From Smithella sp. (GTDB lineage Bacteria; Desulfobacterota; Syntrophia; Syntrophales; Smithellaceae): a stretch of DNA of 64,000 bases. Where the stretch lies: contig SCVW01000030.1 in the NCBI GenBank assembly GCA_007244375.1, positions 120,426-184,425 on the forward strand, read 5' to 3'. The position numbers and the translations under genes are program-made. Shown here piece after piece: positions 39,580-47,972 of the stretch (positions are counted from its first letter, which is position 1; each line of letters begins with the position of its first letter). The notes beneath the pieces are model-generated. The model worked only from the letters and a program-made list of their open reading frames with translations, did not search any database and had not been told where the DNA came from.

Positions 39580-40620
39580 TTACCTCTTCCCCGCTGATAT
39601 ATGCGCTTTCAATGCATTCAACCCATTCCATATTTCAATATCATCAACAAATATTTTAACTTCTTTTGCTGAATATCTGATGAGACAGGTGGGTGTCGAT
39701 TTGATATTATTATCCTTAATGATGGCGCTGAGCTTTGTGAAAATTGATTTTTCATCCATTGCTTTCCATAAAATTTTCTGCTCATTCAGATAAATAATCA
39801 AAGCATCTTCTTTTTGTATGTGTTTGACCTGCGCCGCATCAAAAAGTGTTTTGCGTACACGAAGAATGTTATCGGCGCCGGAATCGGCATTTGCCGCGTA
39901 AAGATAATACTTGGCGTATATAGGCGTGGCGCGATGAAAGGGAACATCAACAAACTCTATTTTTACCTTGCCGGAATTCAGCAATTCCTTCAATAGTGGT
40001 TCTGCCTTTGTATCAATGCGCCGGCAGGGCGGACAGAAGTAGTCGGCAAACATTACAATTTTATATTGTCCCGTGCCCAGAGAAGGAATTACTCCGCCGG
40101 TTGTTTGCCCATAGACGGGTGTGACGGAACCAGAAAAAGTAAATAAAATAGTTAAATATCCTAACAAACTGAAGATCAACAACGGCAATTTATTTATTTT
40201 AAACATAGGAAAATCAACCTCTCCGAGAAAATATAGCCACATCCTGCTGCGGTTTCCGCGCCATGCGGACGGAACTTCATAATTAATTATAAACGACAAA
40301 AGCAACATTACTGAGAACGCGAGACAGAAAGGGCAATAACCGTTGTTTTGCACTTGAAAGGCATATAGGTGAACTTCCACGCCCACGCCCGCGGCCAGCA
40401 AAACCCGCACAACGGGTGTTTGCCTGAAAACGGCGAAAGCGATTATGACTACCATATAAGCGATGCCGACAAATTTGATGTCAATTCCAAAAATATCCCC
40501 TTTCAAATAACTGCAGGTCGTATCGCAGTAGTCGTAATACGCCATGATCACGATGCCGATCAGCGCCAAAACGATTGTGATAATGCTGCGATATTTTTTA
40601 ACGCCTTCCGTTATCTTCAC
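39580..40620 (-). CDS. VKOR-DsbA-like fusion (disulfide-forming membrane enzyme)
   Basis: 346 residues. VKOR domain in four or five helices (1-160) with the loop cysteines Cys32 and Cys36 and the active-site pair Cys96-Pro-Phe-Cys99, then a periplasmic thioredoxin-fold domain with Cys196-Pro-Pro-Cys199 (DYFCPPC). Such fusions oxidise thiols outside the membrane and pass electrons to quinone. The GTG start is supported by GGAGATCC. It lies 26 bp after acr3 in the arsenic/mercury run, where a disulfide system could serve Cys-rich metal proteins; that is inference. Confidence 0.9.
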   Translation of the reverse strand: MKITEGVKKYRSIITIVLALIGIVIMAYYDYCDTTCSYLKGDIFGIDIKFVGIAYMVVIIAFAVFRQTPVVRVLLAAGVGVEVHLYAFQVQNNGYCPFCLAFSVMLLLSFIINYEVPSAWRGNRSRMWLYFLGEVDFPMFKINKLPLLIFSLLGYLTILFTFSGSVTPVYGQTTGGVIPSLGTGQYKIVMFADYFCPPCRRIDTKAEPLLKELLNSGKVKIEFVDVPFHRATPIYAKYYLYAANADSGADNILRVRKTLFDAAQVKHIQKEDALIIYLNEQKILWKAMDEKSIFTKLSAIIKDNNIKSTPTCLIRYSAKEVKIFVDDIEIWNGLNALKAHISAGKR

Positions 40621-40646
40621 AATATCGGATCTCCTTCAAAGTGTGT

Positions 40647-41693
40647 CTATTGCCGGAAATATTTCTGCTGAAACGTCAAGGCAACATTTACTAAAGCGAT
40701 CATCACCGGAACCTCCACCAGTGGGCCGATGACAGCCGCGAAAGCCGCTCCGGAATTAATACCAAAGACGGCAATGGCCACGGCAATCGCCAGTTCGAAA
40801 TTATTGCTTGCCGCCGTAAAGGCCAGCGTTGTTGTTTTGGAGTAGTCTGCTCCCATTTTTTTCCCCAGATAGAACGACACCAGAAACATGACCACAAAAT
40901 AGATAAGCAGTGGAATGGCAATTCTTACAACGTCCAGTGGGAGTGTAATAATCAGATTGCCCTTCAGGCTGAACATGACGACGATGGTGAAAAGCAGCGC
41001 GATGAGCGTGAGCGGCGAGATCAGCGGCACAAAACGCGCATGATATTTTTCTTTCCCCACGAGCTTCACGCCGATAAGTCTTGTCAGAGCACCGGCAATG
41101 CAGGGAATGCCCAGATAGATAAAAACGCTTTTGGCAATCTGTCCGATACTTACCTCGACGATACTACCGGAAAATCCGAAATATGGCGGCAGGACGGTAA
41201 TAAAAAACCAGGCGAAAGCGCTGTAAAAAAGAACCTGAAAAATACTGTTGAAAGCGACAAGACCGGCGGCGTATTCCGTGTTGCCTTTGGCCAGTTCATT
41301 CCAGACAATAACCATCGCGATACAGCGCGCGAGCCCTATCATAATCAGACCAACCATATATTCTGGTTTGTCCGGTAAAAACACAATCGCGAGTATGAAC
41401 ATTAAAACCGGACCGATCAGCCAGTTTTGCACAAGCGATAATCCAAGAACTTTTCCGTTATGGAAAACTTCCGGTAAGTCTTCGTATTTCACTTTGGCAA
41501 AAGGTGGATACATCATCAGAATAAGTCCGGCGGCGATGGGAATATTCGTTGTGCCCACCTGAAATTTATTAATGAAGGCCTCCACACCGGGGATAAAGTA
41601 ACCAAGAGCTACACCCAGAATCATAGCCCCGAAAATCCACACGGTAAGAAAACGATCTAAGAATGATAATTTATTGGCGACATGTTCCGACAT
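40647..41693 (-). CDS. acr3: arsenite exporter ACR3
   Basis: 348 residues with ten predicted helices. Family signatures are [26 protein letters not shown], the [18 protein letters not shown] segment with the functional Cys124, and the [20 protein letters not shown] stretch. It exports As(III) using the ion gradient. The ATG at 41693 is set by TTGAGGAAA; the frame open from 41720 is longer than the family. Member of the arsR-hgcAB run. Confidence 0.94.
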   Translation of the reverse strand: MSEHVANKLSFLDRFLTVWIFGAMILGVALGYFIPGVEAFINKFQVGTTNIPIAAGLILMMYPPFAKVKYEDLPEVFHNGKVLGLSLVQNWLIGPVLMFILAIVFLPDKPEYMVGLIMIGLARCIAMVIVWNELAKGNTEYAAGLVAFNSIFQVLFYSAFAWFFITVLPPYFGFSGSIVEVSIGQIAKSVFIYLGIPCIAGALTRLIGVKLVGKEKYHARFVPLISPLTLIALLFTIVVMFSLKGNLIITLPLDVVRIAIPLLIYFVVMFLVSFYLGKKMGADYSKTTTLAFTAASNNFELAIAVAIAVFGINSGAAFAAVIGPLVEVPVMIALVNVALTFQQKYFRQ

Positions 41694-41792
41694 AAAAATT
41701 TCCTCAATATGGTCTTGCAAAAAAACAGCCCTGCCTCATTTGTGAAGACTGCCTTTTTGTGAGCGAAGCCTGTGCATGATGCACAAGTTATT

Positions 41793-42569
41793 TTAAATAT
41801 GTATTCCAAAATAAAGAAGGATATATTTCAGCGATACATACAGAAATAAAAAACCAAACAAAGCTTTCAACGCGTTCGGTTTGAATTTGGCGACAAGCTT
41901 TGCTCCATAGATCGCACCGATAAGCGCACCAATGCCCAGCGTTACAGCCACAGGAATGTTTACCACCCCTTGATAAATCTTGAATGCCGCGCCGACCAGT
42001 GCCATCCAGACAAAAGCCGCCATGGACGTGCCGATGGCCAGTTTCATGGGCGCGCGCAGGAAATAAAGAAACGAAGGAACCAGAGCATAGCCACCGCCCA
42101 GACCAATGATCCCCGTCAAGGTTCCAATAGAAATACCTAAAAAAGACTTTGAACCTACTGTGCCGGGCATAGTAGTTCCGGCAGGCGGAGGCGGAGTTTT
42201 GCCAAGAAGACCTTCGTACAGCATTCGAACGGAAACGATAATGAAAGCAATCCCGATGATAAGATCAATGACTTCTCCGTATTCCTTAATGTAACCGAAA
42301 ACAATAGAACCAATAATAACGCCCACGATACCGCTGATGCCTACCTGCATGGCAGTAGTCTTGTCTATATTTTTCATCCGCAGATGCTGGATGGCGCCTG
42401 AGCCTGCGGTAAATACTACAGCAGTCAGCGTTGTTCCAACCGCAATAGCCGGATCAAAATGAAAGCCGAAACGAATGACCGGCATAATAAGTGCGCAACC
42501 GCCTGTGCCAAGCAGACCACCTACAACACCGGCCAGAAGACCTGTAATCAAATAAAAAACGTAAGCCAT
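41793..42569 (-). CDS. TauE/SafE-family permease
   Basis: 258 residues, about eight helices, with the paired family motif: LLAGVVGGLLGTGGCALIMP in the first half and IGTLTGIIGLGGGYALVP in the second. The family exports or imports anions such as sulfite, sulfoacetate and other organosulfur compounds; the substrate here is unknown. Very strong ribosome site AGGAGG. In this setting a thiol- or sulfur-linked substrate is conceivable, but this is unproven. Confidence 0.85.
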   Translation of the reverse strand: MAYVFYLITGLLAGVVGGLLGTGGCALIMPVIRFGFHFDPAIAVGTTLTAVVFTAGSGAIQHLRMKNIDKTTAMQVGISGIVGVIIGSIVFGYIKEYGEVIDLIIGIAFIIVSVRMLYEGLLGKTPPPPAGTTMPGTVGSKSFLGISIGTLTGIIGLGGGYALVPSFLYFLRAPMKLAIGTSMAAFVWMALVGAAFKIYQGVVNIPVAVTLGIGALIGAIYGAKLVAKFKPNALKALFGFLFLYVSLKYILLYFGIHI

Positions 42570-42684
42570 GATTTTACCTCCTGTAAAGTTAAAGACATCG
42601 CTTAAATTAAATCCTTTTCTTTCTTTTTAGCTTTTTATTTACTGCAGACAATGCTGTGCAATATTGCCTATTGATCATTTTGTA

Positions 42685-43734
42685 TTAATAAATCCAGTTA
42701 AAGATGAAGCCCACAATCATAATGCCAGTGGCGACCACGCTGATGAAAATTACAATCAGCGGCAGTTTGATAATCTTTCTCAAAATAATCATTTCCGGAA
42801 GCGATAGCCCTATTACCGACATCATAAACGCCAAAGCAGAGCCTAGAGCAGCGCCTTTTTCGAGCAGCGCCTGAAGAATGGGGATGATACCCGCCGCGTT
42901 GGAATAAAGCGGCACGCCGATCAGTACAGCTATGGGAACCGACCACCACGCTTCCTTGCCCATGATTGAGGCCATAAAGTTTTCCGGAACATAGCCATGC
43001 ACTGCAGCACCTATGGCGATACCTATGATAATGTAAATCCAGATCTTGGAAACTATATCGACAACGGCGGTAAAGCCAGCCTGAATTCTATCAATGAAAG
43101 AAATCTTTTGTTCATCCATCTGGAGATCGCCGGCTTTAATTTCATAAACCCATTCTTCCACGAAGCGTTCCACTTTTAGCTTTCCGATAACCCAGCCGGA
43201 AACGATAGCAATAAGCAATCCGGTGGAAGCATAAAGCAGGGCGGTCTTCCAACCGAAAAGCCCGAAAAGCAGGACCAAAGCGACTTCATTAATCATCGGT
43301 GCGGCCACAAGAAAAGAAAAGGTAACGCCCAGCGGAATCCCGCTTTCTACAAAGCCGATAAAAAGCGGTATAGCCGAACAGGTGCAAAAAGGCGTTAAAA
43401 CGCCGAGCCCCGCGGCCATGATATTGCCGGCAAACAAAGGTTTCCCCTCCAGCGCTTTTCTGGTTTTTTCCGGCGAGAAGTATGAGCGGATAATGCCAAC
43501 AACAAAAACAATGACAGTAAGCAGAATAAAAACCTTGGGCGTGTCGTATAGAAAAAATCGTATTGCCTCGGTCAAATGGGAGGATTTGTCCAGTTTTAGT
43601 ATTTCATAGACAAAATAATCAACACCTCTTTCCAGAAAAAAATAAATTACAAACACAAGAGGAATCAGCAAAAAGGGAATATAATAATTTATTTTCTTCT
43701 TTTCGTTATTATCCTTACTACAACATTCATTCAT
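42685..43734 (-). CDS. ArsP/UPF0718-type permease
   Basis: 349 residues with about eight helices. The family signature is MAAGLGVLTPFCTCSAIPLFIGF with Cys117 and Cys119, repeated partly in the second half (GVPLYSNAAGIIPILQALLEKG). An extra pair Cys4-Cys5 is at the N-terminus. Relatives include ArsP, which exports trivalent methylated and aromatic arsenicals, and permeases paired with a small redox disulfide protein; such a protein is encoded just upstream (43853-44086). The substrate is therefore plausibly a soft-metal or methylated metalloid species. Ribosome site GAGGAG. Confidence 0.85.
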   Translation of the reverse strand: MNECCSKDNNEKKKINYYIPFLLIPLVFVIYFFLERGVDYFVYEILKLDKSSHLTEAIRFFLYDTPKVFILLTVIVFVVGIIRSYFSPEKTRKALEGKPLFAGNIMAAGLGVLTPFCTCSAIPLFIGFVESGIPLGVTFSFLVAAPMINEVALVLLFGLFGWKTALLYASTGLLIAIVSGWVIGKLKVERFVEEWVYEIKAGDLQMDEQKISFIDRIQAGFTAVVDIVSKIWIYIIIGIAIGAAVHGYVPENFMASIMGKEAWWSVPIAVLIGVPLYSNAAGIIPILQALLEKGAALGSALAFMMSVIGLSLPEMIILRKIIKLPLIVIFISVVATGIMIVGFIFNWIY

Positions 43735-43794
43735 TTCTTACTCCTCTTTTGCGGTTACAAACCGACTCTTAGAAAGCAGCGCAACGTTTCGCAT

Positions 43795-43850
43795 GTCGTA
43801 TAACTGAGAATCTCCTCTCACTTGAGGGGAGAGGTCGGGAGAGGGTGATT
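43795..43850. repeat. short CT/GA-rich intergenic hairpin repeat
   Basis: CTCCTCTC...GGGGAGAG with TCGGGAGAGGGTG after it, a fragment of a widespread bacterial intergenic repeat. Lies between the thioredoxin-like and permease genes. Confidence 0.5.
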
Positions 43851-43852
43851 AT

Positions 43853-44086
43853 TTATTCACCGATCATCTTTTTAATATCCGCCAGCGTTGGAAGTTTACC
43901 TGCCGCTATAACTTTTCCGTCAATCGCCAGCGCTGGAGTTGTCATCACACCGTAAGCCATAATTTGCTTGATGTCTTTGACATGTTCAATTTGAGCGTCG
44001 ACACCAGTTTCTTTGACGGCTTGACGAACCGTATCTTCCAGTTTAGTGCAGGTGGCACAACCCATGCCTAATATTGCTATTTTCAT
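43853..44086 (-). CDS. thioredoxin-like small redox disulfide protein
   Basis: 77-residue glutaredoxin/thioredoxin-fold protein of the 'redox-active disulfide protein 2' type. It begins MKIAILGMGCATC (active pair Cys10, Cys13) and has the cis-Pro segment GVMTTPALAIDGKVIAAG. Members often sit beside ArsP-like permeases, as here. The start at 44086 is set by CAGGAGAG; the frame open from 44125 is too long. It may bind or transfer the metal(loid) or keep permease cysteines reduced. Confidence 0.88.
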   Translation of the reverse strand: MKIAILGMGCATCTKLEDTVRQAVKETGVDAQIEHVKDIKQIMAYGVMTTPALAIDGKVIAAGKLPTLADIKKMIGE

Positions 44087-44188
44087 ATTTGCTCTCCTGT
44101 TTTCTGTAACATTTTTAAATTTCATTGTGTTGTTTGTCGTGGGATGATAATATGCTCCATTATATTTTCCTGCAAAATTACATTGGCA

Positions 44189-44515
44189 TCAGCAACAGCA
44201 GCCCCCCTTGCTCTCGGTCGCTTTATTGTCAGTGTCCGGTCCGCCGCAGCATTCGCCGTTATTACGTCCAAGCATGGCGTTTATTACCGCATTAACGCAA
44301 CCGACACCGGAGTTTACCGAAATGGCATTGACAGGGCAATTCAGACTGCAGGCACCGCATTCCATGCAGGCGTCTCGATTCTGTATGACGACATGCTTGC
44401 TGTTTATTTTAAATACCTTGTGAGGACATACATCCATGCACATACCGCAGCCTGTGCATTTATTTTTGTCCACCTGCAGAGTAACAACGTTTTTAAGATA
44501 CATTAGGTTTTTCAT
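44189..44515 (-). CDS. hgcB: HgcB, 2[4Fe-4S] ferredoxin for mercury methylation
   Basis: 108 residues. Two CX2CX2CX3C motifs (Cys20-23-26-30 and Cys50-53-56-60) bind two 4Fe-4S clusters. Unlike ordinary ferredoxins it has a further Cys73 in GVGC and Cys pairs near the end (Cys89-Cys90, Cys106-108), the pattern conserved in HgcB. HgcB is needed with HgcA for Hg(II) methylation: it reduces the corrinoid and probably hands over mercury through its terminal thiols. It starts 11 bp after hgcA with AGGAG in place. An ordinary ferredoxin is ruled out by the neighbour and the extra cysteines. Confidence 0.93.
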   Translation of the reverse strand: MKNLMYLKNVVTLQVDKNKCTGCGMCMDVCPHKVFKINSKHVVIQNRDACMECGACSLNCPVNAISVNSGVGCVNAVINAMLGRNNGECCGGPDTDNKATESKGGCCC

Positions 44516-44526
44516 CTCTTTAGCTC

Positions 44527-45663
44527 CTAAGCAATTATTACTGCGCTAATCCACAAAACAAGACCGACAGCGCCGCAAGCAATTTCCAGTGGCAGCGCCC
44601 AGCGTATTTCTCTTTTTACTCCCGACAAAGAAGTGTAAGTGGAACAGCCGGTAAAATTCATTGCCAGATAACCAGATATTGAAGAAATAATTAAAAGCCA
44701 TGCCATCGATTCAATTCTTTCCGGCCAGCCTGACATATTCATATTGCGCAGATAGAGCAGAACCATGGCGATAACAATACCGATTGAAAATCCCTTGATG
44801 GAAAACGCCCGTCCCGGGAGAAAAGGAAGCAGCAGCGGATTAAGGACAGCACCTCCAATGATGGCGCAAAACAGAGCCATAGCGGCAAACAAACCAAAAG
44901 TTGCCGTGTTTGTCCAAAATCCTGCAGGTCCGCTGATACCACTGACGATAAGAAATATAATCGCCAGTAATAAATATGCTTTCATCGCTTCCACAAGTTC
45001 AATGGGAATTAACACGGCTCTTTCCTGCAAGGGAAAAGTTTTAATCCTCATTTGCTCAGTTGCCTTAAATCCGGCATCCAGATAATCTGGCAAATCCTTT
45101 GCGCGTATGGGGCCATAATGGACATTGAAACCGGAAATTTGCTTAATCTTGTGGGCGGCTACGCCCGGTGCTCCTAATTGAGGCAGGATTAATCTATTGT
45201 GACTGATAATTTTTTTCAAATCGCTTGATTCTATTCTTCTTAATAGCTCCTTGGTGCCGAATGTTCCCTTGCCCGCGGCACACCAAACGTTAATTCCTTT
45301 TGTGTCCAAGACCAGAATCCAGCCAGAACGTCCTTTCAGAGCTGACCGCAGGTGGTCAAAGCTCATTTTGTAATTGGCGGAAACAAAAACGGATGAGTTA
45401 TTATCCGGATTTCCCAGTGCGTAAAGTCCGGGGTCTATTTTATAATCCGTTCTGCCTACGCCCCAGCGAGCCCTAATTGATCCCCAATGATCCTGCCAGA
45501 CAAGTTCCGAAGATATTCTGGGCAATCTGCCTGCCGGTGTATTAACAAAGCCGCGGACAAAGGCTTGGTTTAGACGGGGAATGATATTTTCAGATATAGC
45601 GGTCATGACATTGCAACCGCAATTTACGTGCTCTTTAATTATCGGAAATTCAAATTTATTCAT
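44527..45663 (-). CDS. hgcA: HgcA, corrinoid protein for mercury methylation
   Basis: 378 residues. N-terminal cobalamin-binding domain (about 55-225) with the diagnostic cap helix NVWCAAGKGTFGT: Cys128 in N125-K132 is the residue that ligates cobalt through sulfur and is essential for methyl transfer. It is followed by LILPQLGAPGVAAHKIK and VHYGPIRAKDLPDYL. Five membrane helices follow (about 229-247, 255-276, 289-307, 317-337, 357-377), including FTGCSTYTSLSGVKRE. This is the architecture of HgcA, which transfers a methyl group to Hg(II). The N-terminus has an extra 50 residues with Cys15 and Cys17 and should be checked. Start supported by GAGGAAA. Located 29 bp after arsR. Confidence 0.95.
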   Translation of the reverse strand: MNKFEFPIIKEHVNCGCNVMTAISENIIPRLNQAFVRGFVNTPAGRLPRISSELVWQDHWGSIRARWGVGRTDYKIDPGLYALGNPDNNSSVFVSANYKMSFDHLRSALKGRSGWILVLDTKGINVWCAAGKGTFGTKELLRRIESSDLKKIISHNRLILPQLGAPGVAAHKIKQISGFNVHYGPIRAKDLPDYLDAGFKATEQMRIKTFPLQERAVLIPIELVEAMKAYLLLAIIFLIVSGISGPAGFWTNTATFGLFAAMALFCAIIGGAVLNPLLLPFLPGRAFSIKGFSIGIVIAMVLLYLRNMNMSGWPERIESMAWLLIISSISGYLAMNFTGCSTYTSLSGVKREIRWALPLEIACGAVGLVLWISAVIIA

Positions 45664-45692
45664 TACAGTTTCCTCACAAAATACAGAATCGC

Positions 45693-46025
45693 CTATTTTT
45701 TGCAGAATCTTAAAATCCTGACGTTATCTTTGGCGTTGGCAGATAAGACGTCCTCCACGCAGCGGACAAAGTCCATGATGCAAGGGCAACGCAGACGGTA
45801 GAAAATGGAATTTGCCCTTTTCTCATCGGTGACCAGACCGGCATTTTTCAAAACGCTCAAATGCTTGGAAACCGTTGACGTGTCTGCTCCGACCATTTCG
45901 GTCAGCTCGCTGACACAGCATTCGCGTTTACTTAATTCTTCAATGATAAAAAGTCTGCTGGGGTGCGCCATGGCTTTGATAATTTTCGCCCGCGCTTCAT
46001 GCCTTATTTTTTTGTTACTTTTCAT
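45693..46025 (-). CDS. arsR: ArsR-family metalloregulator
   Basis: 110-residue winged-helix repressor. The metal-site helix region has ECCVSEL (Cys36, Cys37), the usual place of the ELCVCDL arsenic site, then the recognition helix ADTSTVSKHLSVLKNAGLV. Further thiols lie in RCPCIMDFVRC (Cys80, Cys82, Cys89) and at Cys108, so the inducer is probably a thiophilic ion such as As(III), Sb(III) or Hg(II). The start at 46025 is set by GGGAGG. First gene of the hgcAB run, with its promoter and operator just upstream; autorepression is the likely mode. Confidence 0.92.
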   Translation of the reverse strand: MKSNKKIRHEARAKIIKAMAHPSRLFIIEELSKRECCVSELTEMVGADTSTVSKHLSVLKNAGLVTDEKRANSIFYRLRCPCIMDFVRCVEDVLSANAKDNVRILRFCKK

Positions 46026-46046
46026 GTCAGACCTCCCTCGTATCTT

Positions 46047-46066
46047 ATTTGGCAATATAGCCAAAT
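46047..46066. promoter_or_regulatory. ArsR operator over the -10 of the arsR-hgcAB promoter
   Basis: ATTTGGC (46047-46053) and GCCAAAT (46060-46066) form a perfect 7-bp inverted repeat around the six bases that are the -10 element. Binding here would directly block RNA polymerase. A partial extra GGC-TAT copy lies just beyond it. Confidence 0.7.
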
Positions 46067-46082
46067 AGCCATATTTTGTCAA
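46054..46082 (-). promoter_or_regulatory. sigma-70 promoter of arsR-hgcAB
   Basis: On the minus strand TTGACA (46082-46077), 17 bases, TATATT (46059-46054). The start is expected about 20 bp before the arsR ATG. Confidence 0.75.
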
Positions 46083-46192
46083 TGTTTAATTATCATTATT
46101 CTCTCAAAAGTTTTGTTCGATTTTTATAGATCAAACGACTAACTCTTTTTAATACGACATCCTATGTGCTTCTTACAAAATTCATTATTATA

Positions 46193-46221
46193 TTGACTCA
46201 CTATTACCTTTTCTCTATAGT
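46193..46221 (+). promoter_or_regulatory. promoter of the TRAP transporter operon
   Basis: TTGACT (46193-46198), 17 bases, TATAGT (46216-46221), about 50 bp before dctP. Confidence 0.6.
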
Positions 46222-46272
46222 TTTGCGAAGAAGGAATTCTGTACATAAACTCAAATTTTAAGGATTCGGATC

Positions 46273-47319
46273 ATGAAAAAGTTGATATTGCTTTATATGG
46301 TTCTTTTTATGTTGTTTCCTTGTGAAGTTCTGTCTGCAAATTACACAGGCAAAGCCATTCGGGCAAAACTGGCTTCCGAGGAAATTGACGGCGATTTTAT
46401 GACTGTTTGGGCCAGGAAATTCTCCGAACATATGAAGCAATGGTCCGGCGGTAAAATCCGCATTGATGTGTATCCCTACGGCACACTGGGCAATACCGGG
46501 GACATCAATGAACTTGCACAAATGGGTATTGTTCAGTTTGTTTTTTCCGATCATGCATGGATAAGTTCATTTGTTCCTCAGGCGCAGGCTTTGGCGCTTC
46601 ATTATATTTTCCCGCCGGAAAAAGTTCCCGAGATGTTGGATTGGATGGTCAAAAACGGCGAGTTTATGCCGCTTTTGGAAAAAGCCTTTCGTAAAAAAGG
46701 ACTGGTTCCTCTTTCTATAATGTTTGAAGGCTGGCAGTGGGTCAGCACCAAGAAACAAATTAGATCTTTAGGCGAAATGCGAGGTATCAAACTGCGCCTG
46801 ATGTCTTCCAAAATGCTGGTCGAAAATTACAAAGCCTATGGAGCAAGCCCGACTCCCATGTCTTACGGAGAAGTATACAGCGGATTACAAATGGGGCTGA
46901 TCGATGCCCAGGTTAATCCGTTGTTTGCTGCACACAGCATGAAATTCTATGAAGTTCAGGATTATTTTATTCAGTTAAAAAACGAACCGTTCATTAGCAT
47001 TCCTACCGTAAACAAAAAATATTTTGACAGTTTGCCGGCCGAAGTGCAAAGGGAAATGCGCCGGTTCTGGGTAAACGCAATTATTCCGGCAGGTCATTGG
47101 ATAGACCAACGTAACGCGATGGATATGAAAAAAATGAAGTTGGCTAAACCTTCTTTAGAATTTTACGTACTGAACGATAAAGCTGTTTCCAGGTTCAAAG
47201 CTAAAGCAAAAAAAGTTTATCCTGTTTTTATCGAGATAGGCGGTACGGGTGTACGCGAAATTCTCGACGCTTTAATGAATGACATTGCCAAAGCAAAGAA
47301 AGCGCTTAAACTTCATTAA
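46273..47319 (+). CDS. dctP: TRAP transporter substrate-binding protein DctP
   Basis: 348 residues with a signal peptide (MKKLILLYMVLFMLFPCEVLSA). Mature protein has the DctP-family pattern: KFSEHMKQWSGGKIRIDVYPYGTLGN, GIKLRLMSSKMLVENYKAYGASPTPMSYGEVYSGLQMGLIDAQ (split motif), with the conserved Arg in KLRLMSS that binds the carboxylate of the substrate. The substrate is therefore probably an organic acid, perhaps aromatic or fatty. It heads dctP-dctQ-dctM. Divergent from the arsR-hgcAB run and separately promoted. Confidence 0.92.
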   Translation: MKKLILLYMVLFMLFPCEVLSANYTGKAIRAKLASEEIDGDFMTVWARKFSEHMKQWSGGKIRIDVYPYGTLGNTGDINELAQMGIVQFVFSDHAWISSFVPQAQALALHYIFPPEKVPEMLDWMVKNGEFMPLLEKAFRKKGLVPLSIMFEGWQWVSTKKQIRSLGEMRGIKLRLMSSKMLVENYKAYGASPTPMSYGEVYSGLQMGLIDAQVNPLFAAHSMKFYEVQDYFIQLKNEPFISIPTVNKKYFDSLPAEVQREMRRFWVNAIIPAGHWIDQRNAMDMKKMKLAKPSLEFYVLNDKAVSRFKAKAKKVYPVFIEIGGTGVREILDALMNDIAKAKKALKLH

Positions 47320-47387
47320 CGAATTTCATACACAATAAAAAATCCGATTGCTTCAGTGTTTAGTCATTTTTATCTAAAGGTGTGTTC

Positions 47388-47972
47388 ATGAAAACAAATC
47401 AATCACGATCATTTATCATTGACCGATTGAAAAGATTCAACAGAACTGTCGGACGGATAATAAACGCAATCGAAGTATCCGTTCTCGTTTTTTGTGTTGC
47501 TACCCTTGCGATTTTATTAATTGCCAATGTTTTTGCCCGCACATTTTTTCAGAGCATTTACTTTGCGGAAGAAGTTGCCCAATTTCTGGTCATACTCATG
47601 ACCTTTACCGGCGTTAGCTACGCCGTTCGTAAAGCTCGCCATATCCGCATGGGAGCATTTCTTGATGCCATGCCGCCGAAATTGGAAAAAACATTCATCA
47701 TCATAATATCGTTGATCAGTGCAATGGTCATGGCCATTATGGCTTGGGCATCATGGGAATATTTGCTCAATGCCATGTCGCAAAAGCATATGACGCCTGC
47801 CTTGCGGGTTCCCAAGTGGACGTTTTATATCATCATTCCCATCGGTTTCGGATTGGCGTGCGTTCAATATCTCAGGACTGTGCTCAAGAATGTAGTCGAA
47901 CCGGACCCCTGGCAGTCTCCGGACCAAAAGAGCGAATATGAAGACGAGACCATACCGGGGGGAACGTCATGA
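47388..47972 (+). CDS. dctQ: TRAP transporter small membrane subunit DctQ
   Basis: 194 residues with four helices; DctQ signature FAEEVAQFLVILMTFTGVSYAVRKARHIRMGAFLD (split here). It tethers DctP to DctM. ATG 47388 has AAAGG 7 bases upstream; a GTG two codons earlier is less likely. Overlaps dctM by 4 bp (ATGA). Confidence 0.92.
   Translation: MKTNQSRSFIIDRLKRFNRTVGRIINAIEVSVLVFCVATLAILLIANVFARTFFQSIYFAEEVAQFLVILMTFTGVSYAVRKARHIRMGAFLDAMPPKLEKTFIIIISLISAMVMAIMAWASWEYLLNAMSQKHMTPALRVPKWTFYIIIPIGFGLACVQYLRTVLKNVVEPDPWQSPDQKSEYEDETIPGGTS

Noticed and set aside
44189..44515. HgcB read as an ordinary 2[4Fe-4S] ferredoxin
   Set aside because: The extra Cys73, the terminal Cys pairs and the adjoining hgcA make the HgcB assignment much stronger.
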